Shown: positions 1-11,032 of the stretch, piece after piece
Numbering within the stretch: the first letter of the stretch is position 1
Layout of the letters: every line of letters starts with the position of its first letter
NCBI GenBank assembly: GCA_002633025.1
Contig: NMRB01000069.1
Span: 231,040-295,039, forward strand
From: Notospermus geniculatus
Lineage: Eukaryota > Nemertea > Pilidiophora > Heteronemertea > Lineidae
DNA length: 64,000 bases
Direction: 5' to 3'
The notes under the pieces: model-generated
The model's input: the letters and a program-made list of their open reading frames with translations, nothing else
The model's database searches: none
What the model was told of the DNA's origin: nothing
Translations under genes and position numbers: made by a program

Positions 1-123
1 GTACGCACGAAAGGGTGCAATTCTAAAAGGGAATCAGTGATTAACCCAGCTTGAGTAAAAGGTCGTATGAATCGAGGGCTCATTTTCTCATCATCCTGGA
101 GGATGTGAAGGAATTATCACGGT

Positions 124-339
124 GCGCTGGAGTCGCAATGTTTTCATCTTCAACTTTTTGCAATGACCGGATGCTTTCACCAATCACAAACAATGTTTTC
201 CATTGCAAGACTTCTGTCTTTTCCTCATAAGTGCTGGAGCCGCGATGTTTTCATCTTCAACTTTTTGCAATGACCGGACACTTTCACCAATCACAAACAA
301 TGTTTCCCACAGCAAGACTTCTGTCTTTTTCTCATTAGT
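124..339 (+). repeat. Two tandem 108 bp units inside the arm
   Basis: Two head-to-tail units of about 108 bp start near 124 and 232. Both contain the run ATGTTTTCATCTTCAAC followed by a TTGCAATGACCGG segment. The same pair occurs reversed in the right arm near 12940-13150. The tandem duplication therefore came before the inverted duplication. Confidence 0.8.
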
Positions 340-623
340 GAATGGTTCCTTGCAAGACCGGATCAGTGAATTGGGTTAGACTCCTCCCCCATTTTTGGCA
401 GGCACACTACCAGCAGCAGGGAAAGAGACTTTTTCCCGGTAGATTTACAGTCCAAGGGCCAGAACATTAGATTTTTACAGCTGCTACTTTCCGACATTTT
501 TCTAAACCCAGAGGTTTCTCAACACTTTCATCAGCAGGCTTTTGCTTCCTGGAGTTCACGCCACCCCCACCCCCCTCAGAAATGTGCTTGATCTGGCCCT
601 GCCTTCATCTGCACTTAGATGAA

Positions 624-740
624 ATGGTTCTGGTGAAATTGAAGACAAAGGCAGGTTTTCAAATCACTTCTCTGGTGAAGCTGAAGGCTGAGACAGGAAT
701 ATTTGAAACCGTCTGTCATGCCATCACCATGGAGGTGTAG
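624..740 (+). other. Possible coding relic in left arm (frame 1)
   Basis: An open frame of 38 codons begins with ATG and ends with TAG. It starts MVLVKLKTKAGFQ and has a composition that looks protein-like. The same frame stays open briefly after the stop. The right arm carries the same frame reversed. I do not recognise it. It may be a degraded exon of the element's own gene or chance. Confidence 0.25.
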
Positions 741-814
741 TTATTACAAGAAAATGGAACAATTTCCAACGTATCGCATAAAGAGTGATGACACTGATTT
801 GATGATTTGACGTT

Positions 815-931
815 GGTGGGCAGGTGGTGGGGCTGATCCAATATGGATCTGCATCCGATTCTTTCAGTGAGGCAGACTCGGAAATGATCAACATTTATCA
901 GAAAGGCAATGACTTTGATGGCATCTCATAA
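815..931 (+). other. Possible coding relic in left arm (frame 2)
   Basis: An open frame of 38 codons ends in TAA. Its middle reads roughly LIQYGSASDSFSEADSE, an acidic, serine-rich composition more protein-like than the surrounding AT-rich DNA. There is no ATG, so if real it is an exon fragment. The right arm preserves the sequence. Family unknown. Confidence 0.25.
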
Positions 932-2120
932 CGATTTATGATGTAGTCTCCCCTGGGGCTGTCGAGGCATCTGAGTTTAGGCATGTCAATGAATTGTGGG
1001 CATTACACACCTCAATCATTGCTTGAAACAAAATTGTACTGTACTGGTAGTGCCAATTGCATATCGTGACCAAATTTGTGACCCACCCCAGCAAAAGCAT
1101 GCAGGCGCTTGTCGCAAGTGATCATCGTTGGTCATCAATTTACTCAACTAATATCACTGCTGGTTGTCCACTACTATTGTAAACCTGCAGACATACATTT
1201 CAGCTAAAATGTGTTGTAAGCCTTGAACCCTTTCCTTGGTTGCAGCAAGCCCCTTAACTTTTGGTGGAGAGGGTCACATTTTGCTGTCCTTAGCACTAAT
1301 GCCGTCTCCCCCTGCTGAACCTGTTTTTGAAGTCTAATGTTTTCACATTGCATTGTGGCGGATAAAATCAGTTGATCAAAGATGGTATGATTCCCACACG
1401 GCCCTATTTATCATCTTGTGATATTGTTCTCACTTGTTTTTGATACATTATCATGGGAGTTAATCACATAATGGAATTGTCTGTATTCTCCACCAAACTA
1501 ATGAATATCAAAATTGATATGGGTGTTGTTTGATAACTCTGTTTGTTCGTCCTATAATTGCTGCATAATAAAAGGGTTCAGTAACATATCCTGCGTCAGT
1601 AAATCTTACCCTCATTTTGCTTTTTTGTGCCGAAATCGGGAATTTTGGCAATGCTCACTATCTGATGGTAAGTATTGTTCTTTCCAGTTGAGGAATGGCG
1701 TGGTGGATGATCTGCTTGCCAGTGAAGTTGCAAGCGATACCTGTGGATTATCAGTCTGGTGTTCATATCTGACAGTTTTCAAATGAGATCAGACGTTCAT
1801 GCACGTCTAAGTCAAACTTATCATCAGTCTGAACACTGCTTCTGATAGGGAAGTAAAAATTTCTTCTGGAATGCTTCCTCTTTGGGAATTTTACAGTCAA
1901 ACCTAGATGTAGGCCTAGGCTGGTGTTATGAATGAACTAGAAGAGTACCAGTGCCATTAGTCTGCTGGCGAGAAATTGCTGTTTTGAAAGACTTTATATC
2001 ATGGGATTAGGATAATGTGGCTGTCTCCCAGGCACTGGTGGAATTGGTCACAGGCCCTGGTGGAATTGGTCCCATGGTCATGATGGTCAGGTAGGCACAC
2101 TGCCAACTGCCAACAAGACA

Positions 2121-2388
2121 CACAGAAAAAAAATCAACTCAAGTGGAGACTCAGAGTCTCACTTTAGGGACAAAATGGTTCGAAACACTTTTTGACTCAA
2201 AATGAAACAGAAAATATTTCGGCCCGAGACAATGACACCTCGTTCCGAGGGAAAATATTTCGGGCCGAGTTGTTATTGTCTCGCGCCGAAATATTTTCTG
2301 TGTCATTTTGAGTCAAAAAGTGTTTCGAACCATTTTGTCCCTAAAGTGAGACTCTGAGTCTCGACTCGAGTTGATTTTTTTTTCTGTG
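2121..2388. mobile_element. Foldback MITE private to the left arm
   Basis: A near-perfect hairpin of about 268 bp. It opens with CACAGAAAAAAAATCAACTC and closes with its reverse complement, with arms over 100 bp long. The matching site in the right arm (near 11115-11125) has no insertion. A 2 bp CA flanks both ends and could be the target duplication. No coding sequence. The superfamily cannot be assigned. Confidence 0.85.
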
Positions 2389-2712
2389 CAGCACTGGCAA
2401 CACTGAACCCAATGTCAGTGTCATTTAGGAACCCCCAGTGCTACCCAGTATATTATTAGCTGAAACAAAAGTTCATGTTTTGGTGTTGTTCCAGTGTCCA
2501 ATTTTGCAACACCATGCCAAAAAATGTCAATATGTGTTGGCTGAGGGGTACGTCACCATTGATGACATGGAGGATGAGTTCTAAGAAGCCCCGATCAAAT
2601 TAGGATGAGTTGAGATTGCACAAAGGGCTCAAATTATAGAGTGGAAAAGAGCCATCCTCCTGTAAATCCATATGGAGAAGAAACATATGCCGTTCTCACA
2701 TCTGTTGTGTTA

Positions 2713-3648
2713 AAGAATATTTTCAATAGCACGCAATATATAGCTGTTTGGATGTGTGTGATGCATGGATGGGTGAAAAATGGGCAGAAGTCGATAATTA
2801 CCATGTCTGAAGCAAAGTTCTTGGATGTTGCAACTGCTGAATAATCATTAAAAGTTGTCAGGATGTTCTCAGAGAAGGCTCTTAAAGTAGAACAGTTTTT
2901 ACTTTAAGTCAGAGCCATTCTAAGCAGAGCAATACCAAACCAACACTACTCATCCACACTGCAGGCAACAAAATCATATCATCAGTTCACAGACCAGGAA
3001 TAGCTATATCATATGCAGAAGAAAATCATCAGAATTTTACAGAAAATTTATCTGTTCCTAAAGCGTAGCTACAAAATCTACCCATATATGCAGGAAACAG
3101 AACTGGTCCTACAGCATCTACTCAAATCTGCAGAACAAAATCGTTAGTGGTTTACAGAACAGTTCTCAGTTCCATCAAAGCAAATCTACTCATCCCACAT
3201 GATCAACACAGTCATGTTGCTTCTCCAATTGGATTTGTTCAACACTTGGAGCGTATTTGTTTAATACTTCTGCCTCCAACAAATGATAGCAGAAGAACAC
3301 TGATGGTTATGTTACAGTCCATGGGCATTGAGGGTAAAGGAGTTCCTTCTTCAAAACAACCTTGAAGGTTTGGCATATCCGGGAGTTTTTTCTGCTATCA
3401 GTAGACTGACACTTGACATTGATCCAGCATACAAAGGTTGCCAGGTTGTTCCTCCAAAGGTTGTTCCTCCAAAGGTTGCCAGAGAATCACAACATTTCAG
3501 AATGAATCTACAAACGTCAGTGAACCCACTTAAAGGGGTACTGTATTCCTTTCCTATCCAGCACTAAATATACCCGCATTAAGGGAGACCTCTATTGACA
3601 ATGTTGTTTAACTATGCTTATCAACCTCACCCAATGAAGAGTAAAGGT
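2713..3648. other. Spacer DNA with degenerate tandem repetition
   Basis: No gene is visible. Between about 2925 and 3200 short phrases such as ACAAAATC, TTTACAGA and CTACTCA recur with a loose period of roughly 70-80 bp, suggesting an old tandem repeat. Open frames here (for example 3147-3365 and 3328-3567) have no recognisable protein character. Confidence 0.4.
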
Positions 3649-3789
3649 GGTGACAGACTGGCACGTAAGCACTGCGTTGGAAAGCGTTGAACCAATCAGG
3701 GAGGCGGTAACACGGACCGAAACACCAACCAAAGAATCTGATTGGCGGAACGCCTGCAGGACGCGCCGCGTATGTGCCAGTCTGTCACC
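3649..3789. mobile_element. 141 bp MITE with 16 bp inverted ends
   Basis: The ends GGTGACAGACTGGCAC and GTGCCAGTCTGTCACC are perfect inverted repeats. The interior is GC- and CpG-rich compared with its flanks. The right end is followed by a second CTGTCACC that is absent from the related copy near 4155. No coding capacity. Confidence 0.8.
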
Positions 3790-4313
3790 CTGTCACCGGC
3801 TTAACTCTTGTTCCTAGGGTATCCACATATGCATTGTATTGTAATCATACATTCTCCAACACTGGGGGAAAGGCAAAATAACTACCGCATTGGAGAAAGA
3901 TGCAATCACCGCCGGGACAAAAAGTGGCAATATCATGCCCTTTAAATGCAGCTTTAAAATGAAATGGTCCATGGACCATGTGCTCACTGGGTTGGACATA
4001 ATACATGTAATAGTCTAATGACAGAGGCAGGTACATATCAGTTATGAGAAGCGTTGAACCAATCAGGGAGGCGGTAACACGGACCGAAACACCAACCAAA
4101 GAATCTGATTGGCGGAACGCCTGCAGGACGCGCCGCGTATGCGCCAGTCTGTCACCGGCTTAACTCTTGTTCCTAGGGTATCCACATATGCATTGTATTG
4201 TAATCATACATTCTCCAACACTGGGGGAAAGGCAAAACTACCGTATTGGAGAAAGATGCAATCACCGCCGGGACAAAAAGTGGCAATATCATGCCCTTTA
4301 AATGCAGCTTTAA
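3683..4313 (+). repeat. Direct duplication, about 270 bp units
   Basis: The segment 3683-3957 recurs at 4049-4313 with few changes. It contains most of the MITE above plus about 170 bp of its right flank, so the duplication happened after the insertion and cut off the left inverted end in the second copy. About 90 bp of unrelated sequence separates the units. Confidence 0.85.
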
Positions 4314-7058
4314 ATCAGACCCTCAGGTGAGTTTGGCTTGAATTCCAATTACACTCTTCATTCAAGTCAAAAAGGAAAGAACCTACATGTACGCTCTCAG
4401 ATTGGCAACTCAACCAATAGCAAATCAATTAAATCAGATAGTTTACGATACAGGGATGAAAAACAGCCATTTTCAATCCAGTGGTAACCTTGATTTGCTA
4501 AGAAGTTAATGGAGCGATGAAAACCAGATGAACTGAAGGAACATGAGATACGGCAATCGTCACGACAGCGCTGTAATCTGCCATTGAAAATGCATGAACT
4601 ATTTATCGAAGATCCTTTTCACATCTACGATGCATACATCAGCTACAAATACCAACGTATGTCTGCCCAAGTGTTGTGATCTAATTGCAACCATGGTAAC
4701 TGTATAATGCATTACATCTCTAAGACAAGAAAGTGGAAAAAATGATCAGAAAGTATCTCCTAACATAGAGTATTTCAAGCATCAGAAGAACACTAACCAT
4801 AGAAACATGAAGAAGGATGAAATAACAACAGCCCGTTATAATCCAAAAACAAATTGCCGTGCTATTCTGAGCGAAGAAAACCTCGGCGAGGGATGGCAAA
4901 TGGTGAAAGCGGCAATATGAGATGTTCCTGGGGACAGATCTAAGAATAGATTGTTTAATATGGAAGGGTTGAACAGCCACTGTTTGCACTCGGCTTTGAT
5001 ATTCAACCAGAAGAAAGAGGAATGTTGGGGATTGAATTTTTAGATGACCTGATGTACAATGTACTCTTCATATAGATTGCCTGTTTAGTATGGTACATGT
5101 AGTATGAAAGGGCTACTGTATTTTTAATTCAGAATGGACTACCATATTTCAATACCGCTACTGTCGAGACTGCAATTAACAACAGCACACAGCAACAATT
5201 ACTGGGTGTACCCATGAAATATTACAACTTTAGCCAAGGTAAATTGGGAATTTTGTCCAGTTTTCAATTATTTACAGATCTGAGCTCGTGCACACTTTTT
5301 TATTACCCGATTTGTAACTATGGTCACGACATGATAATGGCTCCATGCTATAGCCAGTGGAGCTCCCACATCAGCCATGATTGCAGCTATCTATGACAAA
5401 AATCACAAAAGAGGTATGGTAAGGCTATTTTACTCATTGAATCAGGTATTTCATCTGGCAAATGGTAAAGTGAAGACATTGAGCTTTCTACCACTTGTTT
5501 AGGTCTTCATTCAACAATAACAACCATGGGTATAATAGCTACGAAGTGATAGGCTAAAGCAAGTAGAGCACTAAGTCTACAGTTTGGCAAGTATAATAGA
5601 CAGAAGACATGCACTTAGCCAACTTTCAACATTCTATTGTGTGTGTATTTGCCTAGCCATCTCTCGTAGTTCAGGATTTCAATGTTTTTAACTGCCTGAG
5701 CCACATTTTCCCTTCACATTCCTATCACCAGACCAATATCCTCCCAAAACATCATTCAAGTCAGACATATAATCTAGAGACCATGTTGTACCGCTGTTTT
5801 CTATTAGAAAATCTTTAACTAGGCTTAAACTTAAATGCCTCAAAGATGAAAGTCTCGATTCATTAGCAAAGCATTGGCAATTAGATTGGAAATTGATGTA
5901 AGGTGTTTGTAGCCTGGGGGATATATACCTACCACATTGTACTAAGCTATCATTACAACAGCACAACTTGTCAAAAGGACATAAGGCCTACTTTTAATTT
6001 CAATTTTAACAAAATTGGTTTGGCCATCGACTTTTGGTAATTCAGAGGAGACAGTGGAATTCCCTTAGTGGACACCTCTTTCCGGAGGACACATCTGCAT
6101 TATGGACACCAAAGTTTAGACTGATATAGTCCTTATTTATTGAATAGCTCTGTTATCAGGACACCTCTCAGTCCCAGATGACTTTATTTTTTTGTCAGTC
6201 CCCACTCCAAATTGTCTGAACATTTCTTGTGAACTGAACAGATGGCAAAAGCACGCCACATTAGTACACCAATATATCGTTTTATATAACTAAAGCATAA
6301 ATATTTCATTGTCTTGCATGAACACTCTACTGGTATTTACCAACATTCTCAACTTCATGATCATGAATGAGGCAGAGTATGGTATCATCACTTGAGCGAA
6401 GTTGAATTGTGAAGGCTTTTTTGTATGCACCATGAATTGACGATTTTATGCAAAATATATGTCGATATTGAAACTCTGAGTTCAACAAAGAGTACATCAG
6501 AACTCTAACATAAAAATAATGCAAAATTGATAAGTTTGTTCTTTCCAGTACCTCGGAGTATAATTTTGAAAAATTTACCATCGAAATTCATCTAAGCCTA
6601 AAAGGAATGACGCAATGCTTCTTTCCTATTAACTGAACAAAGACAGGAACTAAACTGCAAAGACTGTTTCTGTGTAATCTGTTGAAAAGTAGGCCTACAA
6701 ATTTTGAGAGAAACTACTAACATTATTGATTCGAATTGAATGGAAGTCAAAGATAAGAATCATTTTCCATGAATCCATGTCAAAATACGGAAATCCCAGT
6801 CAACATGTTAAATTGATGTCATCCTCTCCAATGGCAAGAAGGAAGTTCAGATCATTTGAAGAAAATCCATCAAGTTCAACTGACTTTTAATACAGCATTA
6901 AGACGTCAAATTCAATTTATATTCCTTGTTCAAAGAATTCAAAGAATTGAGAATTTGTAGGTGGGATTCCATCAGGAATAGTTTAGTAATGGTTTATTTT
7001 AAATAAATTACTTCAACAAACGGGAACATCAGGACTAAAGTGGCCCGTACATGATCAA
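4314..7058. other. Spacer DNA without recognisable gene
   Basis: AT-rich sequence with frequent stops in all frames. The only feature I see is a decayed pogo/Tigger-type repeat near 6050-6185, which begins CAGTGGAATTCCC and continues GTGGACACCTC. No exon-like block with splice signals was recognised. Confidence 0.45.
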
Positions 7059-7172
7059 TATTATTGCACAATATGAGGATCAAATGGGCAATATTATTGC
7101 CAATCATTCTTCTATCCATCACGCCAGAGGCACATGTTCCCATTTTGAACCCCATATTGTGCAATAATATTG
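7059..7172. repeat. Imperfect hairpin, possible MITE
   Basis: CAATATTATTGCACAATATG at 7059-7078 is matched by its reverse complement at 7153-7172. The ends beyond it (GGCCCGTACATG and TATCTAGGCCC) pair only weakly, so this is an old or partial element. Confidence 0.5.
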
Positions 7173-7229
7173 GATGCTGTATCTAGGCCCTATTAAAGCT
7201 GAACCATTAAGCCTTGTTTGAGGTCCAGG

Positions 7230-7382
7230 GCCCGGTTGCACGAAACTTACGACAGCGCTATCTTGGTGTTAGCGCTATCTTCATGTTATATGACGTAAAA
7301 ATCCATTGTTCTTTTACGTCACTTAACATCAAGTTAGCGCTAACACCAAGATAGCGCTGTCGTGAGTTTCGTGCAACCGGGC
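7230..7382. mobile_element. 153 bp palindromic MITE
   Basis: It opens GCCCGGTTGCACGAAAC and closes with the reverse complement. Inner arms built on AGCGCTATCTTGGTGTTAGC also pair, so almost the whole element folds into one hairpin. No coding sequence. Confidence 0.88.
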
Positions 7383-7414
7383 ACTGATGATCTCATGAGT
7401 GCGGAGTTAAGGTC

Positions 7415-7610
7415 CGTCAGAGAGGCGAATGAAACATCATCGCCTGTCACCTCAAGACTGAGACTCCTTTTCCCATTCTAATGCTATAGAGAGGGCGGCT
7501 CTCCTTGCGGAGACTCCATGTTTTCCCTGGGTATTCCAGTTTCCTCCTGCAATACTAATTCACCCAATGACATCAACAGAGCTAATGACAACATGTCCTC
7601 CTGTCCGGTC
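7415..7610 (+). mobile_element. Decayed SINE, family 1
   Basis: The 3-prime half (AGAGAGGGCGGCTCTCC, then TTTCCTCCTGC and CACCCAATGACATC) matches the body of the better-preserved SINEs at 55238-55459 and 36455-36790. The tRNA-like head is degraded: a phrase like GAAACATCATCGCCTGTCACC is recognisable, but the B box is lost. Confidence 0.55.
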
Positions 7611-9109
7611 TAGTACATGGCACGAAGATCTCGATTCAATACTTTCAAAATGCCAAGGAAAAATCTGATGACACTTTCGTTTGTTTACAAAGGATTATAT
7701 AGATAGGATCACCTTGCGTAGTAAAATGCACGAACAATCAAAGAACTCAGTCCACCCCAAAGGTCGAAGCAATACCAAATCTCATCTCGTTATTTACACC
7801 AGGTGAGCAGTATTCTGATTCCATGACAGATGACGCAGGTTAGATGAGACGGATAGTTTCGAATAGCAGACAGCACCCCACAGGGATGCCTCCCCTACTT
7901 GGATGAATGGGCCCTTCACGCTGGCGATATGGCATCCGGGCAGTGACGTCACTGATGTCATGGTTTGTCTGTATACTAGTATGGGGAACTTTTGACCACC
8001 ATGGATTATGTATCGCTGCCACAAACCCTAATGAAGACTGTTCAGGTTACAGTCCCATGGCGATTTCTTGTTGAAAGGAACACTGTAGACCCCATATACT
8101 GGTCCATTTATAGATCAGTTCAAATTAGGTCGTCGTTTATGACGTCATGGCGATTTCTTGGCAACCCGCACAACGATTTTCAGGAGCACCAGGTGATTAT
8201 CTCGAGGACCCACACACTTATAAACACAAAGCTGGGCGAAAAGCCCACAGAAAACGGCAAAATGTGCGACCCACCGGCAAATCCTTCGTTGAAAGCCATT
8301 AAAACATCGACTTCTGGCTTGGACCAAGGAAAACGGCAAAATACGCATGCGCGAATTACCCATGGCAATGACCTAATTACGAAGTTTGATCTCATCTATA
8401 TCTGCGTTTGGAGAGGGTCTGATGATTCATGCCAATGGTAAATCTTCAACTTGGCAGAGTGTTGTTTTGTGTTCAATTCCCGTAATGGATGCATAAGTAC
8501 ATCCATTACAAGAATTGTAATAGTGGTGTACAAGAATTGAATATCATTTCACCTTTAACACACGTAAAGACATCCAATGTTTACAGTAATTGTTAGATGT
8601 ATTATATATGTTTTATCCCGGGGCCTAGGAAAATTGATTGAATATTATCAAGAATGCAATCCATATAAAACGTTTTTTTCAAGCAAAGTTCAAACATTGC
8701 TATGAGATACTTTGATGATCTGAACATTGATAGCCTATATCTCAGAAAAATATGTTTCTGAAATATCGGTTGGTAACCATGGAAATCAGTGCATCTCTTG
8801 GATGAACCTGGACCACACCCTACACAATATGCTATAGCATGCAGTATATTGTAAAATACCATTACATTAGGTCAAGGTTATAGGCACAAGTGATTAAGAG
8901 TGATAGATGTTCGTATAGGTGTGGTGAACTCATAAGGGCAGACATGAATTGCAATTGCCTATGGTGCAAGATGTAGCAAATGGAATAGTGGTGATCGGTG
9001 TCATGTAACAAGGAATCGGTTGAGATGGATGAAGGCATGCTGGCAAAATTAAGCATGTGTCTGGTCATTGTGTTCCATTGAACATACGGGAGATATTTTA
9101 GTCAGGTTC
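7611..9109. other. Spacer DNA without recognisable gene
   Basis: It contains the longest open frame of the spacer (7992-8441, 149 codons, plus strand). Overlapping open frames on the other strand and a low-complexity composition make it an unlikely gene. No domain motif was seen. Confidence 0.45.
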
Positions 9110-9321
9110 AAGCCAGCAGCACACCAGGCGATACTGCAAGCAATCTGATTGCAAGCGCCAGGTGTGCACTGGAGAGCAATGTGTGGAATCTTCTCGCCAG
9201 CGATGCTCGCCCATTGTCAAACTATGTATATCAAAACTGATATTGTCTAGTCTGCGGTGGCTGGAGAGAAGATTGTTGGCGACTAGATTGCTTTCGATAT
9301 CGCCTGGTGTGTTGCTGGCTT
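9110..9321. mobile_element. 212 bp MITE
   Basis: The ends AAGCCAGCAGCACACCAGG and its imperfect reverse complement (CCTGGTGTGTTGCTGGCTT) form terminal inverted repeats that extend inward through GCGATA / TATCGC. The middle is unpaired. No coding capacity. Confidence 0.8.
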
Positions 9322-10656
9322 AAGGAAGCATTCAGGACCAGAAGTCCTTAGAGACGACATGTATGGTCCTAGGGATGGAATACACATACAGTTCGAAAAT
9401 CCAAGGGGACAAAACGTCTGGGGACAAAATGTCTGACAACTTCTGCAATTGCACCAGTCCTAATCAAGGGACTTCCCCCTCAAGATCCTGCTCTCATTAT
9501 TTTGCACCAAAGCATCAAATACAATTGTGATTCTTGCAGTAAGAGCTACCAGGTGTTTTTTTCTGAGTCGCTACTCTATCTCGCACACTATTTAATATGC
9601 AGATAGGGTAATCGATTGCTGGCAGCAAGTGGATAATTTCCCAACTAAAAATAGCGCGCTCAAACTCCCAGTCCTCAGGGAAGAAAATACAAACTGGTGG
9701 GTTTCAGCTAGACATGTATGATATCAGACAGAAGCATGCTGCAACGGGTTATTAATCATGGAAGAAAAAACACGGTAGAAAACATTTATTGATTTTATGA
9801 TTATTGAATTTCGCACCTCATTTCTCCCCTTATTCAAAAAACAATTCATTTTTCTCAACCTAGTAACTGTTGGAGATAATGCCAAGGGAGAAAACCTGGG
9901 TTGATTCCCATGGAACTCCGATAGCGCCAGCAGGGCCTAACAGACAATTCTATTACACTAAAATGCGATACATTTGTTAGGCACTCTCAGCGCAATAATT
10001 GAAGTTTCTTGGCGGTCAGCCTTNCCATTAGTAGAGACAACTGAAGTGTTCAGAGTAAGGGTCTTTGCCCAAGGACTCATATCCCAATGCCAGTGGCATT
10101 CAACCTTTTTACAGTACATGCACCTCCATTAGTTCCTGTTTGGAGTCATTGTTGACGCTGCAACTCCAATCAAATGATGCTTAGCCTTAAGACATCAATC
10201 TTCGTATCGCAGTCTGGTAATGCTCAACAGAAACCACATTAGCCAGCATGACCTTTATCAGATAAAAAAATATCAAAAATACTCAATGAAGAGGAAAGGT
10301 GCCCAAAGCAACAGAATCGAGAGTTGCAGTTTTTTTTTCAGCTCAACACCTGTAAAGCACTTAGGAGGAGCCACCACGGGCCAGCTTGTCAAAAGACTTA
10401 ACCAGATTAATCACACAGATAAATCGATGTGACAGAGCTATCAGATTCCCCACCATTGCCAATAAAGATAATCCAATATCTTTCGCCAAATAAAACCACG
10501 AATGCTTTGAGCACCATCAGAGGTATCTTTTAGGAGAAAAAGCACGACCGAGATAAAACCGAATGACGTCAAGAGGAGAACGCAGTGAATATCGTACAAG
10601 CGATACTGATTGATCTTTCCGCTGATGACGAGATATCATATTTCCGTTAACAATGA
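9322..10656. other. Spacer DNA up to the right arm
   Basis: AT-rich sequence with one undetermined base at 10024. No exon, RNA gene or clear repeat was recognised. The open frame at 10220-10432 lacks protein-like features. Confidence 0.4.
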
Positions 10657-10729
10657 TAACACAACAGATGTGAGAACGGCATATGTTTCTTCTCCATATG
10701 GATTTACAGGAGGATGGCTCTTTTCCACT

Positions 10730-10872
10730 CTATAATTTGAGCCCTTTGAGCAATCTTAACTCATCCTGTGGTGATCGGGGGTTTTTAGAACTCATCCTCT
10801 CTATGTCATCAGTGGTGATGTACCCCTCAGCCAACACAGATTGACATTTTTTGGCATTGGTGTTGCAAAATT
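10730..10872 (-). other. Possible coding relic in right arm
   Basis: Read on the minus strand, about 47 codons stay open up to a TAG. They include the phrase VLAEGYITTDDIERM and then a Lys/Leu-rich end. The composition is convincingly protein-like but I do not recognise the family. The left-arm counterpart (about 2495-2642) breaks this frame with small indels. It could be the remains of a gene that belonged to the duplicated segment. Confidence 0.3.
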
Positions 10873-10879
10873 GGACACT

Positions 10880-11032
10880 CCCTTACAAAAATGTACCACG
10901 TGCAAATGACATTACCACGTGGTAATGGGCGAATTTTACACCAAAAATGTGCACTTTTACACATTTTTGGTGTAAATTTTGCCCACATGTGGTAATGTCA
11001 TTTAGCCTACACGTGGTACATTTTTGTAAGGG
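10880..11032. mobile_element. 153 bp MITE private to the right arm
   Basis: The inverted ends are CCCTTACAAAAATGTACCACG and its near-perfect complement. A 2 bp CT target duplication flanks the element (10878-10879 and 11033-11034). The matching site in the left arm, near 2492, is empty. It contains repeated CACGTG-like E-box cores. Confidence 0.88.

Larger units (their letters stand above)
1..2712 (+). repeat. Left arm of giant inverted repeat
   Basis: The reverse complement of this stretch is found at 10657-13273. The first 60 bases match the last 60 of the right arm exactly, and similarity continues until about 2712, where it stops abruptly. The outer part is nearly identical. The inner part differs by scattered substitutions and small indels, and each arm has one private hairpin insertion. 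The window begins inside or exactly at the edge of the arm, so the outer end and any target duplication cannot be judged. No transposase is visible. Confidence 0.93.

Noticed and set aside
7992-8441. 149-codon open frame in the inverted-repeat spacer as a gene
   Set aside because: Two open frames lie opposite it, composition is not protein-like, no splice or domain signal was seen, and a run of this length is expected by chance in 64 kb.
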